Assembly: GCF_012911025.1 (NCBI RefSeq)
Contig: NZ_WUEI01000020.1
Span: 1-62,559, forward strand
DNA from: Azoarcus sp. TTM-91
GTDB lineage: Bacteria; Pseudomonadota; Gammaproteobacteria; Burkholderiales; Rhodocyclaceae
DNA: 62,559 nucleotides
Reading direction: 5' to 3'
How positions within the stretch are numbered: the stretch's first letter is position 1; each line of letters begins with the position of its first letter. The translations under genes and the position numbers were made by a program. Below, in pieces: positions 46,257-54,404 of this stretch. The notes under the pieces are model-generated. The model saw only the letters and a program-made list of their open reading frames with translations, did no database searches and was not told where the DNA came from.

Positions 46257-46634
46257 ATGACGCTGCCGCCGCGGGCCGCCCGGCCCCTGTCGGCATCCCG
46301 CGGCGGCCTGCCGGCGACACTCGCCGGCGGCCGCCCGCCCACGGTGCGCGGCGCAACGCCCACACCGCTGGCGCCTCCCGCGCTGCGCCGCCCCATCCAT
46401 CCCGGGCACTTCCTCGAGACCCGCTTCCTGATTCCGGCGCGCATCTCCCAGGATGCCCTCGCCCGCGCCCTCGGCATCTCCCGCCGCCGGGTCAACGAAC
46501 TCGTGCGCGGCCGCCGCGCCATCTCCCCGGACACCGCCGTCCGCCTCGGCCGCTTCTTCGGCACCGACCCCCGCTTCTGGACCGCACTGCAAGCGCAGTG
46601 GGACACCTTCCTGGCGATGCGCGCGGCCGGCTGA
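46257..46634 (+). CDS. HigA-like XRE antitoxin-family protein
   Basis: The 125-residue protein has a HigA-type helix-turn-helix domain in its second half: RRPIHPGHFLETRFLIPARIS, then QDALARALGISRRRVNELV and GRRAISPDTAVRLGRFFG. The N-terminal about 40 residues are Pro/Arg/Ala-rich and unlike the family, so an internal start may be used. No HigB toxin gene is adjacent. It directly follows hupC, where hupD would be expected in an uninterrupted operon. It could be a solitary regulator or a degraded module. Confidence 0.75.
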   Translation: MTLPPRAARPLSASRGGLPATLAGGRPPTVRGATPTPLAPPALRRPIHPGHFLETRFLIPARISQDALARALGISRRRVNELVRGRRAISPDTAVRLGRFFGTDPRFWTALQAQWDTFLAMRAAG

Positions 46635-46797
46635 ATCTGCCGCCGCACATCCCACCGAGCGCCCGCGGACACGTCCGCAAGCAGTAAAAAACCCCGCGCC
46701 CGTCTCACCTCACACCTTTTCCGCCTGCCTTCCATCCTGCCGGCGACCACGCCATTGTCTTGCATGAATCCATTCTGGATTTTTATTTGCATGACCG

Positions 46798-46839
46798 TTG
46801 ATTTGGATCAACCGTGCCCATTGAATGCCATAGATATAT
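46798..46839 (+). promoter_or_regulatory. FNR/ANR box with class-II promoter spacing
   Basis: TTGATTTGGATCAA (46798-46811) is a perfect FNR/ANR site (TTGAT-N4-ATCAA). An AT-rich -10 (GATATAT, 46833-46839) lies where a -41.5 activator site would put it, giving a start near 46846. The biosynthetic gene cluster begins at 46882. Confidence 0.7.
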
Positions 46840-46881
46840 GCACATAAAATTCTTGGATCAAATGTGAATTAGTAGCTTTCC

Positions 46882-48309
46882 TTGCCTTCCCAATTTCGCT
46901 CTCCATCGCCCGCCCACCCGGAACATGCCGTTCGCAACAACCGCCGGCCGACCTACGCCAGCGATCCTGTCCGGGGCTTCTTCCACTGGGGCGCGCGCTA
47001 CTTCGATACCACCAACAGCCACGCCTACCTGCTGGCCGGCACGCCGGATCTGCCGGACTTGCGCCGAGCGCTGGCGCTGGCCTCGCGCCGCTTCGAACTG
47101 CTGGGCGAACACCAGCCGGATGCGCCCTTGGCCGTTCCGGTGGACGAAACGCGCATCAGCGGCGAACTGAGCTTCGACAACCGCGTGCTGCGAGCCGCGC
47201 TGATGGATTACGTCGCCGGGGCCGCCACCCGCAGCCGCCGGGACCCAGCCCCGCGCCTGCAGTTGCTGACCTCCAGCGACAGCGCGGACAGCTGCATCCA
47301 CCTGACCATCTCGCATGAAATCGCCGATGTGAAGAGCGGCAACCTCTTCATGGCGGCGGTGATCGACGAGTACCGCAAGCTGCTCGCCGCCGGAACCGCG
47401 ACGGACGACAGCCCTGCACGTCGATATCCCGGCCAGGCGCTGTCTTCCATCCGGCCGGACTGGTACTACCCGTCCACGGTCGTCACCCGCCGCGCCCGGG
47501 CCTATGTCGATATCGCCCGCCGCATGCTCACCACCGACCGCAGCGCGGTGCGCTTCGCCCCGCCGGCCAAGGACGCCAGCGGCAACGACTTCTTCCACGT
47601 CGTCCTGCCAGCGGAGCTGCAGGAGGGCGTCCGCCGTGCGGCGCGGCAGGCCGATGTCACCATCAACACCGTCTTCTCCGCCGCGCTGGTGCGTTACATC
47701 GCCGCCCACCAGGCGCGGCCCGAAAAGCGTGCGACATACTCCTTCGCACTCAGCCTGCGCAAGGTCTTCGGCGCGGCGCATGACGAAGGCTTCCGCAGCT
47801 ACATGGTGCCCTGCACGCTGCGCCTGTCCGACCGCGCCGACACCCATGCGCTGCTGCGGGAGGTTGACCGCCGGACCCACGCCCTGCGCGGCGGCGGCCT
47901 GGCGCTCGAACTCGGCCGCATGGAGAACGCGGTGCGCCTCTACCGCGACGGCCTGCCGACGGCGGTGGTGCGCTGGGTGATGAAGCGCACCCAGGGCACC
48001 AACATCTTCTATTCCAATCCCGGCGTCATCGAAGAGGATTTCTCCAGCTTCGGCACGCCGACGCTACCGATCCACGGCAGCCTGGCGATCGGCTGCCTGG
48101 TCCATCCGTATGACCTGATGTTCTACACCAGCACCTTCGGCGGCCGCACCCAGCTCGACATCGTCTATCGGCGCAACGCCTTCGACGACATCGTCGCCCG
48201 CTTCGTCACCCCCTTCCTGAGCGCGGTGGAACGCATCGTCGCCGACTGCGACCGCGCCACCGCCGCCGCCACTCCCCGCCCCGCCGGCCTCGCCGGCCAT
48301 GGGCAATGA
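46882..48309 (+). CDS. Condensation-fold acyltransferase-like protein
   Basis: The 475-residue protein has the two-lobed layout of the condensation/CoA-dependent acyltransferase superfamily. HLTISHEIADVKS (His145, Asp149) is the HxxxD active-site motif in modified form. The reading frame opens after a stop at 46873 and contains no ATG before the conserved part. A TTG start at 46882 is therefore the best choice, with weak support. No carrier or adenylation domain is fused to it. As first gene of the cluster it may transfer the ACP-bound acyl chain to an alcohol or amine. I do not recognise a characterised close relative. Confidence 0.7.
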   Translation: MPSQFRSPSPAHPEHAVRNNRRPTYASDPVRGFFHWGARYFDTTNSHAYLLAGTPDLPDLRRALALASRRFELLGEHQPDAPLAVPVDETRISGELSFDNRVLRAALMDYVAGAATRSRRDPAPRLQLLTSSDSADSCIHLTISHEIADVKSGNLFMAAVIDEYRKLLAAGTATDDSPARRYPGQALSSIRPDWYYPSTVVTRRARAYVDIARRMLTTDRSAVRFAPPAKDASGNDFFHVVLPAELQEGVRRAARQADVTINTVFSAALVRYIAAHQARPEKRATYSFALSLRKVFGAAHDEGFRSYMVPCTLRLSDRADTHALLREVDRRTHALRGGGLALELGRMENAVRLYRDGLPTAVVRWVMKRTQGTNIFYSNPGVIEEDFSSFGTPTLPIHGSLAIGCLVHPYDLMFYTSTFGGRTQLDIVYRRNAFDDIVARFVTPFLSAVERIVADCDRATAAATPRPAGLAGHGQ

Positions 48310-49595
48310 CGCTTCCCACCACTAGGATCAGCCTACCCATGAACAGACAGTCCGGCCGCAGGGTGGCCGTCACCGGCTACGGCGCCCTTTGCTCCCTCGG
48401 AAACAGCGTCGACGAAATCTGGGACTCAATCGGCCAATACAAGGTGGGCTACCGCCGGGTGGAACACCCCGAAGCGCCCATCGTCGCCCGCTTCTTCGGC
48501 GTCATGGACAACAAGCCGCCGCGCAAGCAGTTTTCCAAAGCCATCCTCAAGTTCCTGCCGGAGTTCGCCAAGCTGGGCATGTCGGCCGCGGCCGAGGCCA
48601 TCCACAGCGCCTTCGGCGATACCGACCTGGACCAGCTCTGCGATCCCTTCGAGCGCGGTGTGATCTTCGGCACCGGCTGGGGCGCGCAGGATGAATCCAC
48701 CATCAACAACAACGCCTTCCGCGACGGCGGCACTGCCTCGCCCTTCTCCAATCTGCTGGTGATGCCCAGCGTGGCCACCGCGGCCATCTCCATGCAATGG
48801 AATCTGCGCGGCTACCAGAACACGCCGGTTGCCGCCTGCGCCACCGGCAGCATCGCGGTCGGCGACGCCTATGAAGTGATCCGCTCCGGCCGCGCCAAGG
48901 TGATGCTGGCCGGTGGCGGCGAGAGCATCCGCGAAGGCTTCGGCGTGTGGAGCATCGACGCGCTGCGGGCGCTGAGCAAGGAACAGGAAGTGCTCGAACG
49001 TGCCTGTTGCCCCTTCAGCCTGGATCGCAGCGGCTTCGTGCTGTCCGAAGGCGCGGCGGTGCTGTGCCTGGAAGACTACGAGTTCGCCAAGGCGCGCGGC
49101 GCGCGCATCCTGGCCGAGATCGTCGGCTACGGAAACTACTCCGATGCGCGCGACATCACCTCGCCGGCCGAGGACCTGCTTGCCCGCACCATGACCATAC
49201 GCACTGCCTGCGCCCAGGCCGGCATGCCCGCCGACGCCATCGACTACGTCAACGCCCACGGCACCTCCACGCCGCTCAACGACCTCAACGAGACCCAGGC
49301 ACTCAAGCTGGCGCTGGGCAATGCGGCGAAGTACGTACCCATCTCCAGCACCAAGTCCTACACCGGCCACCTGATCGCCGCCACCGGCGCCATCGAGTCC
49401 ATCTTCTGCATCAAGACGCTGCAGACCGGTCTCATGCCCGCCACCATCCACCTGGCACGGCCCGACCCCGAGTGCGACCTGGACTACATCCCCAACGAGC
49501 ACCGCCACAAGCAGGGGCTGCGCCATGTGCTCAACCTGAACTACGGCTTCGGCGGCTCCAACAGCGCCCTCATCTTCGCCGCGGCGGACGCATGA
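48306..49595 (+). CDS. Beta-ketoacyl-ACP synthase, FabF-like
   Basis: The 429-residue ketosynthase has the catalytic triad in TPVAACATGS (Cys178), NAHGTSTPLND and SYTGHLIAATGA, all intact. It overlaps the gene before and the gene after by four bases each (ATGA), so it belongs to one translationally coupled operon. An internal ATG at 48339 (MNRQSGRRVAVTGYG) is an alternative start. It extends an acyl chain on the cluster's own ACP. No acyltransferase or FabH is present, so it probably borrows malonyl-ACP from primary metabolism. Confidence 0.9.
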   Translation: MTLPTTRISLPMNRQSGRRVAVTGYGALCSLGNSVDEIWDSIGQYKVGYRRVEHPEAPIVARFFGVMDNKPPRKQFSKAILKFLPEFAKLGMSAAAEAIHSAFGDTDLDQLCDPFERGVIFGTGWGAQDESTINNNAFRDGGTASPFSNLLVMPSVATAAISMQWNLRGYQNTPVAACATGSIAVGDAYEVIRSGRAKVMLAGGGESIREGFGVWSIDALRALSKEQEVLERACCPFSLDRSGFVLSEGAAVLCLEDYEFAKARGARILAEIVGYGNYSDARDITSPAEDLLARTMTIRTACAQAGMPADAIDYVNAHGTSTPLNDLNETQALKLALGNAAKYVPISSTKSYTGHLIAATGAIESIFCIKTLQTGLMPATIHLARPDPECDLDYIPNEHRHKQGLRHVLNLNYGFGGSNSALIFAAADA

Positions 49596-50419
49596 ACGCG
49601 CTCCGCTTCGACTCCACCGCCACCGCCGCCTGGGCCGCCTTCTCCGGCGACTACAACCCCATCCACTTCGACCCGGCCTTCGCCCGCAGCACCATAGGCA
49701 CCGAGGGCACGGTGGTGCACGGCATGCTCGCCATGCTGGCGCTCAAGCAGGCGGTTTCCGAGCGCCCCTGGGCCGGCGACGGCTGGCTGCAATGGACCGG
49801 CATGCTCAAGCAGGCCATGCCCAGCCAGCTGGATTACGCGGTGCACCTGTCCGCCCCCGAGGCGGACGCCAAGGTCCGCTTCCGGCTGCACAGCCCGGCC
49901 GACGCCGAGAAGCGCATCCTCGGCAACTGCGCCCCGGTCGCCTTCGACACCGCGCCCTACCGCACGCCGCCGCGCCATGTGCTGGACGCCGCCGCGGTGA
50001 ACGAGCGCCTGCAGGGCTTCGCCGATGCCTTCCCGGCGGCGACCAGCTGCTGGGTGGCGATAGACGCGCTGATCTTCGCCGAGTACATCCAGCGCCACTC
50101 GATCGACACCTTCCGCGAAGACATCGTCCAGCACTTCGGCGCCGAGATGGAGATCGACCTCGGCAAGGCCTCGCTGCTGACCATGCAGACGCATCACCGC
50201 TGCATCTTCCGCACCGCGCTGCTGCAGGACGTGGGGCATTTCACCTTCGACCGCATCGCCTACGACATCCGCAAGATCGACGAGATCACCACCCACGATT
50301 CGCTGTTCGCCACCATCGACATCCCGGTGTGGCTCAACGACACGCTGTCCCAGGTCGTGCAGATCGGCCTGATGGCCCGCAAGAAACCCGCCTTACCACA
50401 CGAGGAAGCTGAACTATGA
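49592..50419 (+). CDS. MaoC-like hotdog dehydratase
   Basis: A 275-residue protein. The N-terminal hotdog domain has FSGDYNPIHFDPAFA and VVHGMLAMLALKQ, the hydratase pattern of MaoC/FabZ-related enzymes. The C-terminal half may form a second hotdog without clear catalytic residues. It should dehydrate the 3-hydroxyacyl intermediate made by the FabG-type reductase in this cluster. It overlaps both neighbours by four bases. Confidence 0.78.
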   Translation: MNALRFDSTATAAWAAFSGDYNPIHFDPAFARSTIGTEGTVVHGMLAMLALKQAVSERPWAGDGWLQWTGMLKQAMPSQLDYAVHLSAPEADAKVRFRLHSPADAEKRILGNCAPVAFDTAPYRTPPRHVLDAAAVNERLQGFADAFPAATSCWVAIDALIFAEYIQRHSIDTFREDIVQHFGAEMEIDLGKASLLTMQTHHRCIFRTALLQDVGHFTFDRIAYDIRKIDEITTHDSLFATIDIPVWLNDTLSQVVQIGLMARKKPALPHEEAEL

Positions 50420-50661
50420 GCACCGTTTTCGAATTCCTGACCAACGAGATCGGCGACCTGGTCGACTTCGATGTCGCCGACATGAAGCCCTCCACCATGC
50501 TGCTGGAGATCGGCCTCGACAGCCTGGACTACGTCTCGCTGCAGGTGTCGGTCAAGAAAGCCTACGGCTTCGAGCTCAACTTCGACGACTTCTCCTCCGG
50601 CAAGATCAAGACGCTGGAAGAGTTCTGCGACTACATCGAAAACCGCACCGTCACCGCCTAA
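50416..50661 (+). CDS. Acyl carrier protein
   Basis: An 81-residue ACP. The phosphopantetheine site is Ser36 in LEIGLDSLDYVSLQV. The protein is acidic and four-helical, as expected, and differs from a typical FabF-linked AcpP in its Phe/Asp-rich ends (FEFLTNEIGDLVDFDVAD). It is dedicated to the cluster by position: coupled to the MaoC gene and 18 bases before the diiron gene. Confidence 0.92.
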   Translation: MSTVFEFLTNEIGDLVDFDVADMKPSTMLLEIGLDSLDYVSLQVSVKKAYGFELNFDDFSSGKIKTLEEFCDYIENRTVTA

Positions 50662-50679
50662 GGCACTGGAGCGATCCTC

Positions 50680-51594
50680 ATGAGCGGATTGGAAACCATC
50701 GTCAAATTCAGCTATCTGTCCGACGAAAACCGCTGGGATGCCAAGCGCTACCAGTTCGACTGGCTGCCCGAGCTCGATGAGCACGACAGGGGCATCATCA
50801 AGCTGCTCGACTGTCTGCGCGACGGCGAATTCTCCGGCCAGGCCTCGGCCGCCCAGTTCCACGACCTGATGATCCAGGCCAAGACCGAGGGCTACTCGGA
50901 CGACCTGGTCGCCGACTGGGCGCCGCTGTTCTCGTACATGAACGTCATCGTGTACGAGGAAATGCGCCACGGACTGGTGCTCGGCCTGCTTCACCAGTAC
51001 GTCACCGACGGCAGCACCGACTTCATCGCCGCCACCAACGTGCGCGAGTTCGGCAAGCGCTACATCTGGTGCTACGAGGAACGGCGCTACTGGGATCTCT
51101 ACAGCTACATCCTCAGCCACCTGTTCTCCGAGGTGATCAACACCGAGCTGTACCGCGACGTGGTCACCCGGGTGCATCACCCGGCGCTCAAGGACGCACT
51201 CGCCAATGTGCGCAACGACGAAGCCCGCCACATCGCCGCCTGGACCGCGCTGACCAAGGACCTCATCAACGCCGACCCGGAGCACAAGCGGCGGGCGCTG
51301 GCCTCGCTCGAACGCGGCCTGACCTACCACAACGCGATGGTGCACGAGACCTACTTCGAGGGCCTCAACAAGATGCTGCCGCTGTTCATCTCCGAGCAGA
51401 AGAACAAGCTCGGCCCGATCAAGCGCATCAGCAAGCAGAAGTTCCGCATCCTCGAAGAGCTCTTCGGCAGCGACAACCCCTATTCGGAAACCGAGGTGCA
51501 GCAGATCCACCTGCTCTACCTCGGCAAGGCTGCCGGCCACACCCGGGCGCGCTACTCCGAAGAGGCCGAAGCGAACATCGAGTTCATCGCCTGA
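50680..51594 (+). CDS. Ferritin-like diiron oxygenase/desaturase candidate
   Basis: The 304-residue helical protein carries two ExxH iron-binding motifs: YEEMRH (Glu94, His97) and NDEARH (Glu181, His184). Additional glutamates lie between them (Glu151, Glu156 in SEVINTELYRD). This is the four-helix diiron centre of acyl-ACP desaturases, AurF-type N-oxygenases and related enzymes. Adjacent ACP and KS genes favour an acyl-ACP-bound substrate, to be desaturated, hydroxylated or cleaved. The choice cannot be made from sequence. It needs oxygen, yet the cluster is under a probable FNR site. Confidence 0.75.
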   Translation: MSGLETIVKFSYLSDENRWDAKRYQFDWLPELDEHDRGIIKLLDCLRDGEFSGQASAAQFHDLMIQAKTEGYSDDLVADWAPLFSYMNVIVYEEMRHGLVLGLLHQYVTDGSTDFIAATNVREFGKRYIWCYEERRYWDLYSYILSHLFSEVINTELYRDVVTRVHHPALKDALANVRNDEARHIAAWTALTKDLINADPEHKRRALASLERGLTYHNAMVHETYFEGLNKMLPLFISEQKNKLGPIKRISKQKFRILEELFGSDNPYSETEVQQIHLLYLGKAAGHTRARYSEEAEANIEFIA

Positions 51595-51692
51595 CGCTGC
51601 CCCGCCCGCAGCGCTGCCCCGCCACGGCGCTGCGGGCGGCGCCCATTGCAGCACCCCGGCAGCGCAGGCTGCCGCTCCAAGGAAACGATCAA

Positions 51693-52430
51693 GTGAACAT
51701 GGGATGGGTTTTTGTCAGCGGGGGCACCCGCGGCATTGGCGCGGGCATCGTCCGCGCGCTCGCCACCGCCGGCCATCCGGTAGCCTTCACCTACGCCGCC
51801 TCGGACGCCGCCGCCCGCGCGCTCGAAGACGAACTCTCCGGCACCGCCCAATGGTGCCGCGGCTACCGCTGCGACATGGCCGACCGGACCGCGGTCGAAC
51901 AGCTGGCGCGCGAACTGCTCTCCACCCGCGGCGCGCCCTACGCGCTGGTGAACAATGTCGGCATCACCCGCGACGCCCTGCTGCTCAACATGGACGACGG
52001 CCACTGGGGCGACGTGCTCCGCACCAACCTCGACTCCGCCTACCACGCCAGCCGCGCCTTCGTGAATTCGATGATAGAAGCCGGCGACGGCTGCATCATC
52101 AACATGAGCTCGGTCACCGGCATCAAGGGCAATCCCGGCCAGGCCAACTACGCCGCCACCAAGGCCGCGCTGATCGGCATGACGCGCTCGCTGGCGGTCG
52201 AACTCGGCCGCTTCAACATCCGCGTCAACGCGGTCGCCCCCGGCGTCATCGCCACCGAGATGACCGCCAACCTGAACGAGATGCAGCTGAAGAAGCTGGC
52301 CTCCGGCATTCCCCTGCGCCGCCTCGGCAGCGTCGAGGAGATCGCCGCCAACGTCGCCTTCCTGCTGAGCCCGGCCTCCCGCTACACCACCGGCCAGACC
52401 TTCGTCATCGACGGCGGCCTGACGGCCTGA
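51693..52430 (+). CDS. 3-oxoacyl-ACP reductase, FabG-like
   Basis: This 245-residue SDR starts at GTG 51693, which has the ribosome-binding site AAGGAAA seven bases upstream; the ATG two codons later is too far from it. Motifs are VSGGTRGIG (cofactor), LVNNVGITRD, MSSVTGIKGNPGQANYAATKAA (Ser, Tyr, Lys) and the C-terminal IDGGL. It should reduce the beta-ketoacyl-ACP made by the cluster's ketosynthase with NADPH. Confidence 0.9.
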   Translation: MNMGWVFVSGGTRGIGAGIVRALATAGHPVAFTYAASDAAARALEDELSGTAQWCRGYRCDMADRTAVEQLARELLSTRGAPYALVNNVGITRDALLLNMDDGHWGDVLRTNLDSAYHASRAFVNSMIEAGDGCIINMSSVTGIKGNPGQANYAATKAALIGMTRSLAVELGRFNIRVNAVAPGVIATEMTANLNEMQLKKLASGIPLRRLGSVEEIAANVAFLLSPASRYTTGQTFVIDGGLTA

Positions 52431-52468
52431 GGGCCCGATAGCGCTGCCGCCCCTCCAGGTAGAACCCC

Positions 52469-53614
52469 ATGCAAGATCAAGGCTCCCAGACCATCCTCCT
52501 GACCGGCGCCACCGGCGCTGTCGGCACTGAGCTGCTGCCACGCCTGCTGCGGCGCAATCCGCAGGCGCGCATCATCGCGCTGGTCCGCGGCGCCGACCAG
52601 GCCGAGGCCGAAAGCCGCCTCGCCGCCACCCTCGCCTTCTCCGACACCGCGCCCGCCGAACGCGCCCGCGTGCATGCGCTGCGCGGCGACGTCTGTGCCC
52701 CGGCGCTGGGCCTGGATACCGACACCCTGCGCGGCCTCGCCGCCCAGACCTCGCAGATCTTCCACCTTGCCGCCAACGTGCGCTTCAACGCCGGGCTGGA
52801 GGATTCGCGCCTGGCCAACGTCGGCAGCACCCGCGCCATCCTGGACTTCGCCCGCCAGGCCCATGCCGCGCGCGATGGCGCGCTGCGCCTGCAATACGTG
52901 TCCACCGCCTATGTCGCCGGCCGCCGGCTCGGCCCGCTGCACGAGCATGAACTCGACCTCGGCCAGTCGTTCTGGAACACCTACGAGCAGACCAAACTGG
53001 AGGCCGAGGCCGTGGTTCGGCAGGCGCAGGCCGAGCTGCCCATCACCATCTACCGCCCCAGCCAGATCATAGGCACCACCGCCGCCGGCAAGGTGCGCAA
53101 GCTGTTCGGCTTCCTCGAGTTCCTCAAGCTCACCTGTGCCGGCGTCATCCGCGCGCTGCCGGCGCACCCGGAGACGCGTACCGACATGATTCCGGTGGAC
53201 TACGTCTGCGACGCGATCGCCTACCTCAGCGGCGAGCCGGACAGCGTCGGCCGCTGCTACCACCTCGCCGCCGGGCTGGCGCACAGCACGCCACTGGGCC
53301 GCGTGGTCGACATCGCCTACCGCGTGCTGGAGGAATACGCGCCGCCCTCGCGCCTGCCGCCGCGGCCGGATTTCGTGCCCATCGACCTGTTCGAGCGCCA
53401 GGCCAACGATGGCCAGGTGCACAAATCGCTCAACGGCCTGCTCCAGCTCTACCAGACCTATATGTCCTACGAGCGCGACTTCCAGGTCGCCGATACCATG
53501 GCCCGCCTCGCCCGCGGCGGCGTGACCCTGGCGCCGATGGACGAAGTCGTCGAGGCCGGCGCCCGCTACGTCGTCGCCCAGCACTTCGGCACCGCCGCCC
53601 GGGCCGCCGCCTGA
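52469..53614 (+). CDS. Thioester-reductase-like extended SDR
   Basis: The 381-residue protein opens with LLTGATGAVGTELLPRLL and has the Tyr-x-x-x-Lys pair in NTYEQTKLEAE. It matches the NAD_binding_4 family, the reductase part of fatty-acyl-CoA reductases and carboxylic acid reductases. It could release the chain from the ACP as an aldehyde or alcohol. It could also act on a free intermediate. It closes the first transcription unit of the cluster; a GC-rich hairpin lies 15 bases on. Confidence 0.78.
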   Translation: MQDQGSQTILLTGATGAVGTELLPRLLRRNPQARIIALVRGADQAEAESRLAATLAFSDTAPAERARVHALRGDVCAPALGLDTDTLRGLAAQTSQIFHLAANVRFNAGLEDSRLANVGSTRAILDFARQAHAARDGALRLQYVSTAYVAGRRLGPLHEHELDLGQSFWNTYEQTKLEAEAVVRQAQAELPITIYRPSQIIGTTAAGKVRKLFGFLEFLKLTCAGVIRALPAHPETRTDMIPVDYVCDAIAYLSGEPDSVGRCYHLAAGLAHSTPLGRVVDIAYRVLEEYAPPSRLPPRPDFVPIDLFERQANDGQVHKSLNGLLQLYQTYMSYERDFQVADTMARLARGGVTLAPMDEVVEAGARYVVAQHFGTAARAAA

Positions 53615-53629
53615 CCCGCGGCCGCGCCC

Positions 53630-53652
53630 CCGGCCCGCCTTCCGCGGGCCGG
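53630..53652 (+). terminator. GC-rich hairpin between biosynthesis and export units
   Basis: CCGGCCCGC and GCGGGCCGG form a 9-bp perfect stem with a 5-base loop. There is no T tract, so termination may be partial. Confidence 0.45.
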
Positions 53653-53690
53653 CCGGCGGTATCGCCCACGCAAGGAAACCCATCGCAGCA

Positions 53691-54404
53691 ATGAGCGTCC
53701 CCAGCCCGTCCTCCGCCCCACCTCTCGTGCGCCTGCACGAAGTCCGCCGCCGCTTCCTGCTTGGAGAAACCGCCGTCGACGCCCTCGCCGGTATCTCCTT
53801 CACCATAAACAGCGGCGAATTCCTCGCCGTCTGGGGGCCGTCCGGCAGCGGCAAATCCACGCTGATGAACGTGCTCGGCCTGATCGACACCCCCTCTTCC
53901 GGCGAGGTGTGGTTCGACGGCCAGGACACCCGCGGGCTGGCCGACGACGCCCTGACCGACTTCCGCGGCAGCCGCATCGGCTTCGTGTTCCAGAGCTTCA
54001 ACCTGGTGCCGGTGTTGTCCGCCCTCGAGAACGTCATGCTGCCGCTGCAGATCCAGGGCGTGCCCGAGCGCCAGGCGCGCGGGCGTGCCGCCGCCGCGCT
54101 CGACGAGGTCGGCCTGGAACGCTTCCACGGCTCCCGCCCGGATCGCCTCAGCGGCGGCCAGCGCCAGCGGGTGGCCATCGCCCGCGCACTGGCCATCGAG
54201 CCGCGGCTGGTGATCGCCGACGAGCCCACCGCCAACCTCGACTCCGACAACGCCGCCATGGTCGTGGCGCTGATGCGCAAGCTCAACCACGACAAGGGCG
54301 TCACCTTCGTCTTCACCACCCACGACCCGCGCCTGCTCGACCAGGTGGATAGACGCATCCACCTGCGTGACGGCTGCATCGAGAGCGACGAGCACAGCGC
54401 ATGA
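53691..54404 (+). CDS. ABC transporter ATP-binding protein, MacB/LolD-like
   Basis: The 237-residue ATPase has Walker A GPSGSGKST (49-57), signature RLSGGQRQRVAIARAL, and Walker B VIADEPTANLD. It belongs to the MacB/LolD class, whose partners have FtsX-type permeases and move substrate from the inner membrane or periplasm. It overlaps the permease gene by four bases. It should drive the product of the upstream cluster, or a lipid, towards the cell surface. Confidence 0.9.
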   Translation: MSVPSPSSAPPLVRLHEVRRRFLLGETAVDALAGISFTINSGEFLAVWGPSGSGKSTLMNVLGLIDTPSSGEVWFDGQDTRGLADDALTDFRGSRIGFVFQSFNLVPVLSALENVMLPLQIQGVPERQARGRAAAALDEVGLERFHGSRPDRLSGGQRQRVAIARALAIEPRLVIADEPTANLDSDNAAMVVALMRKLNHDKGVTFVFTTHDPRLLDQVDRRIHLRDGCIESDEHSA

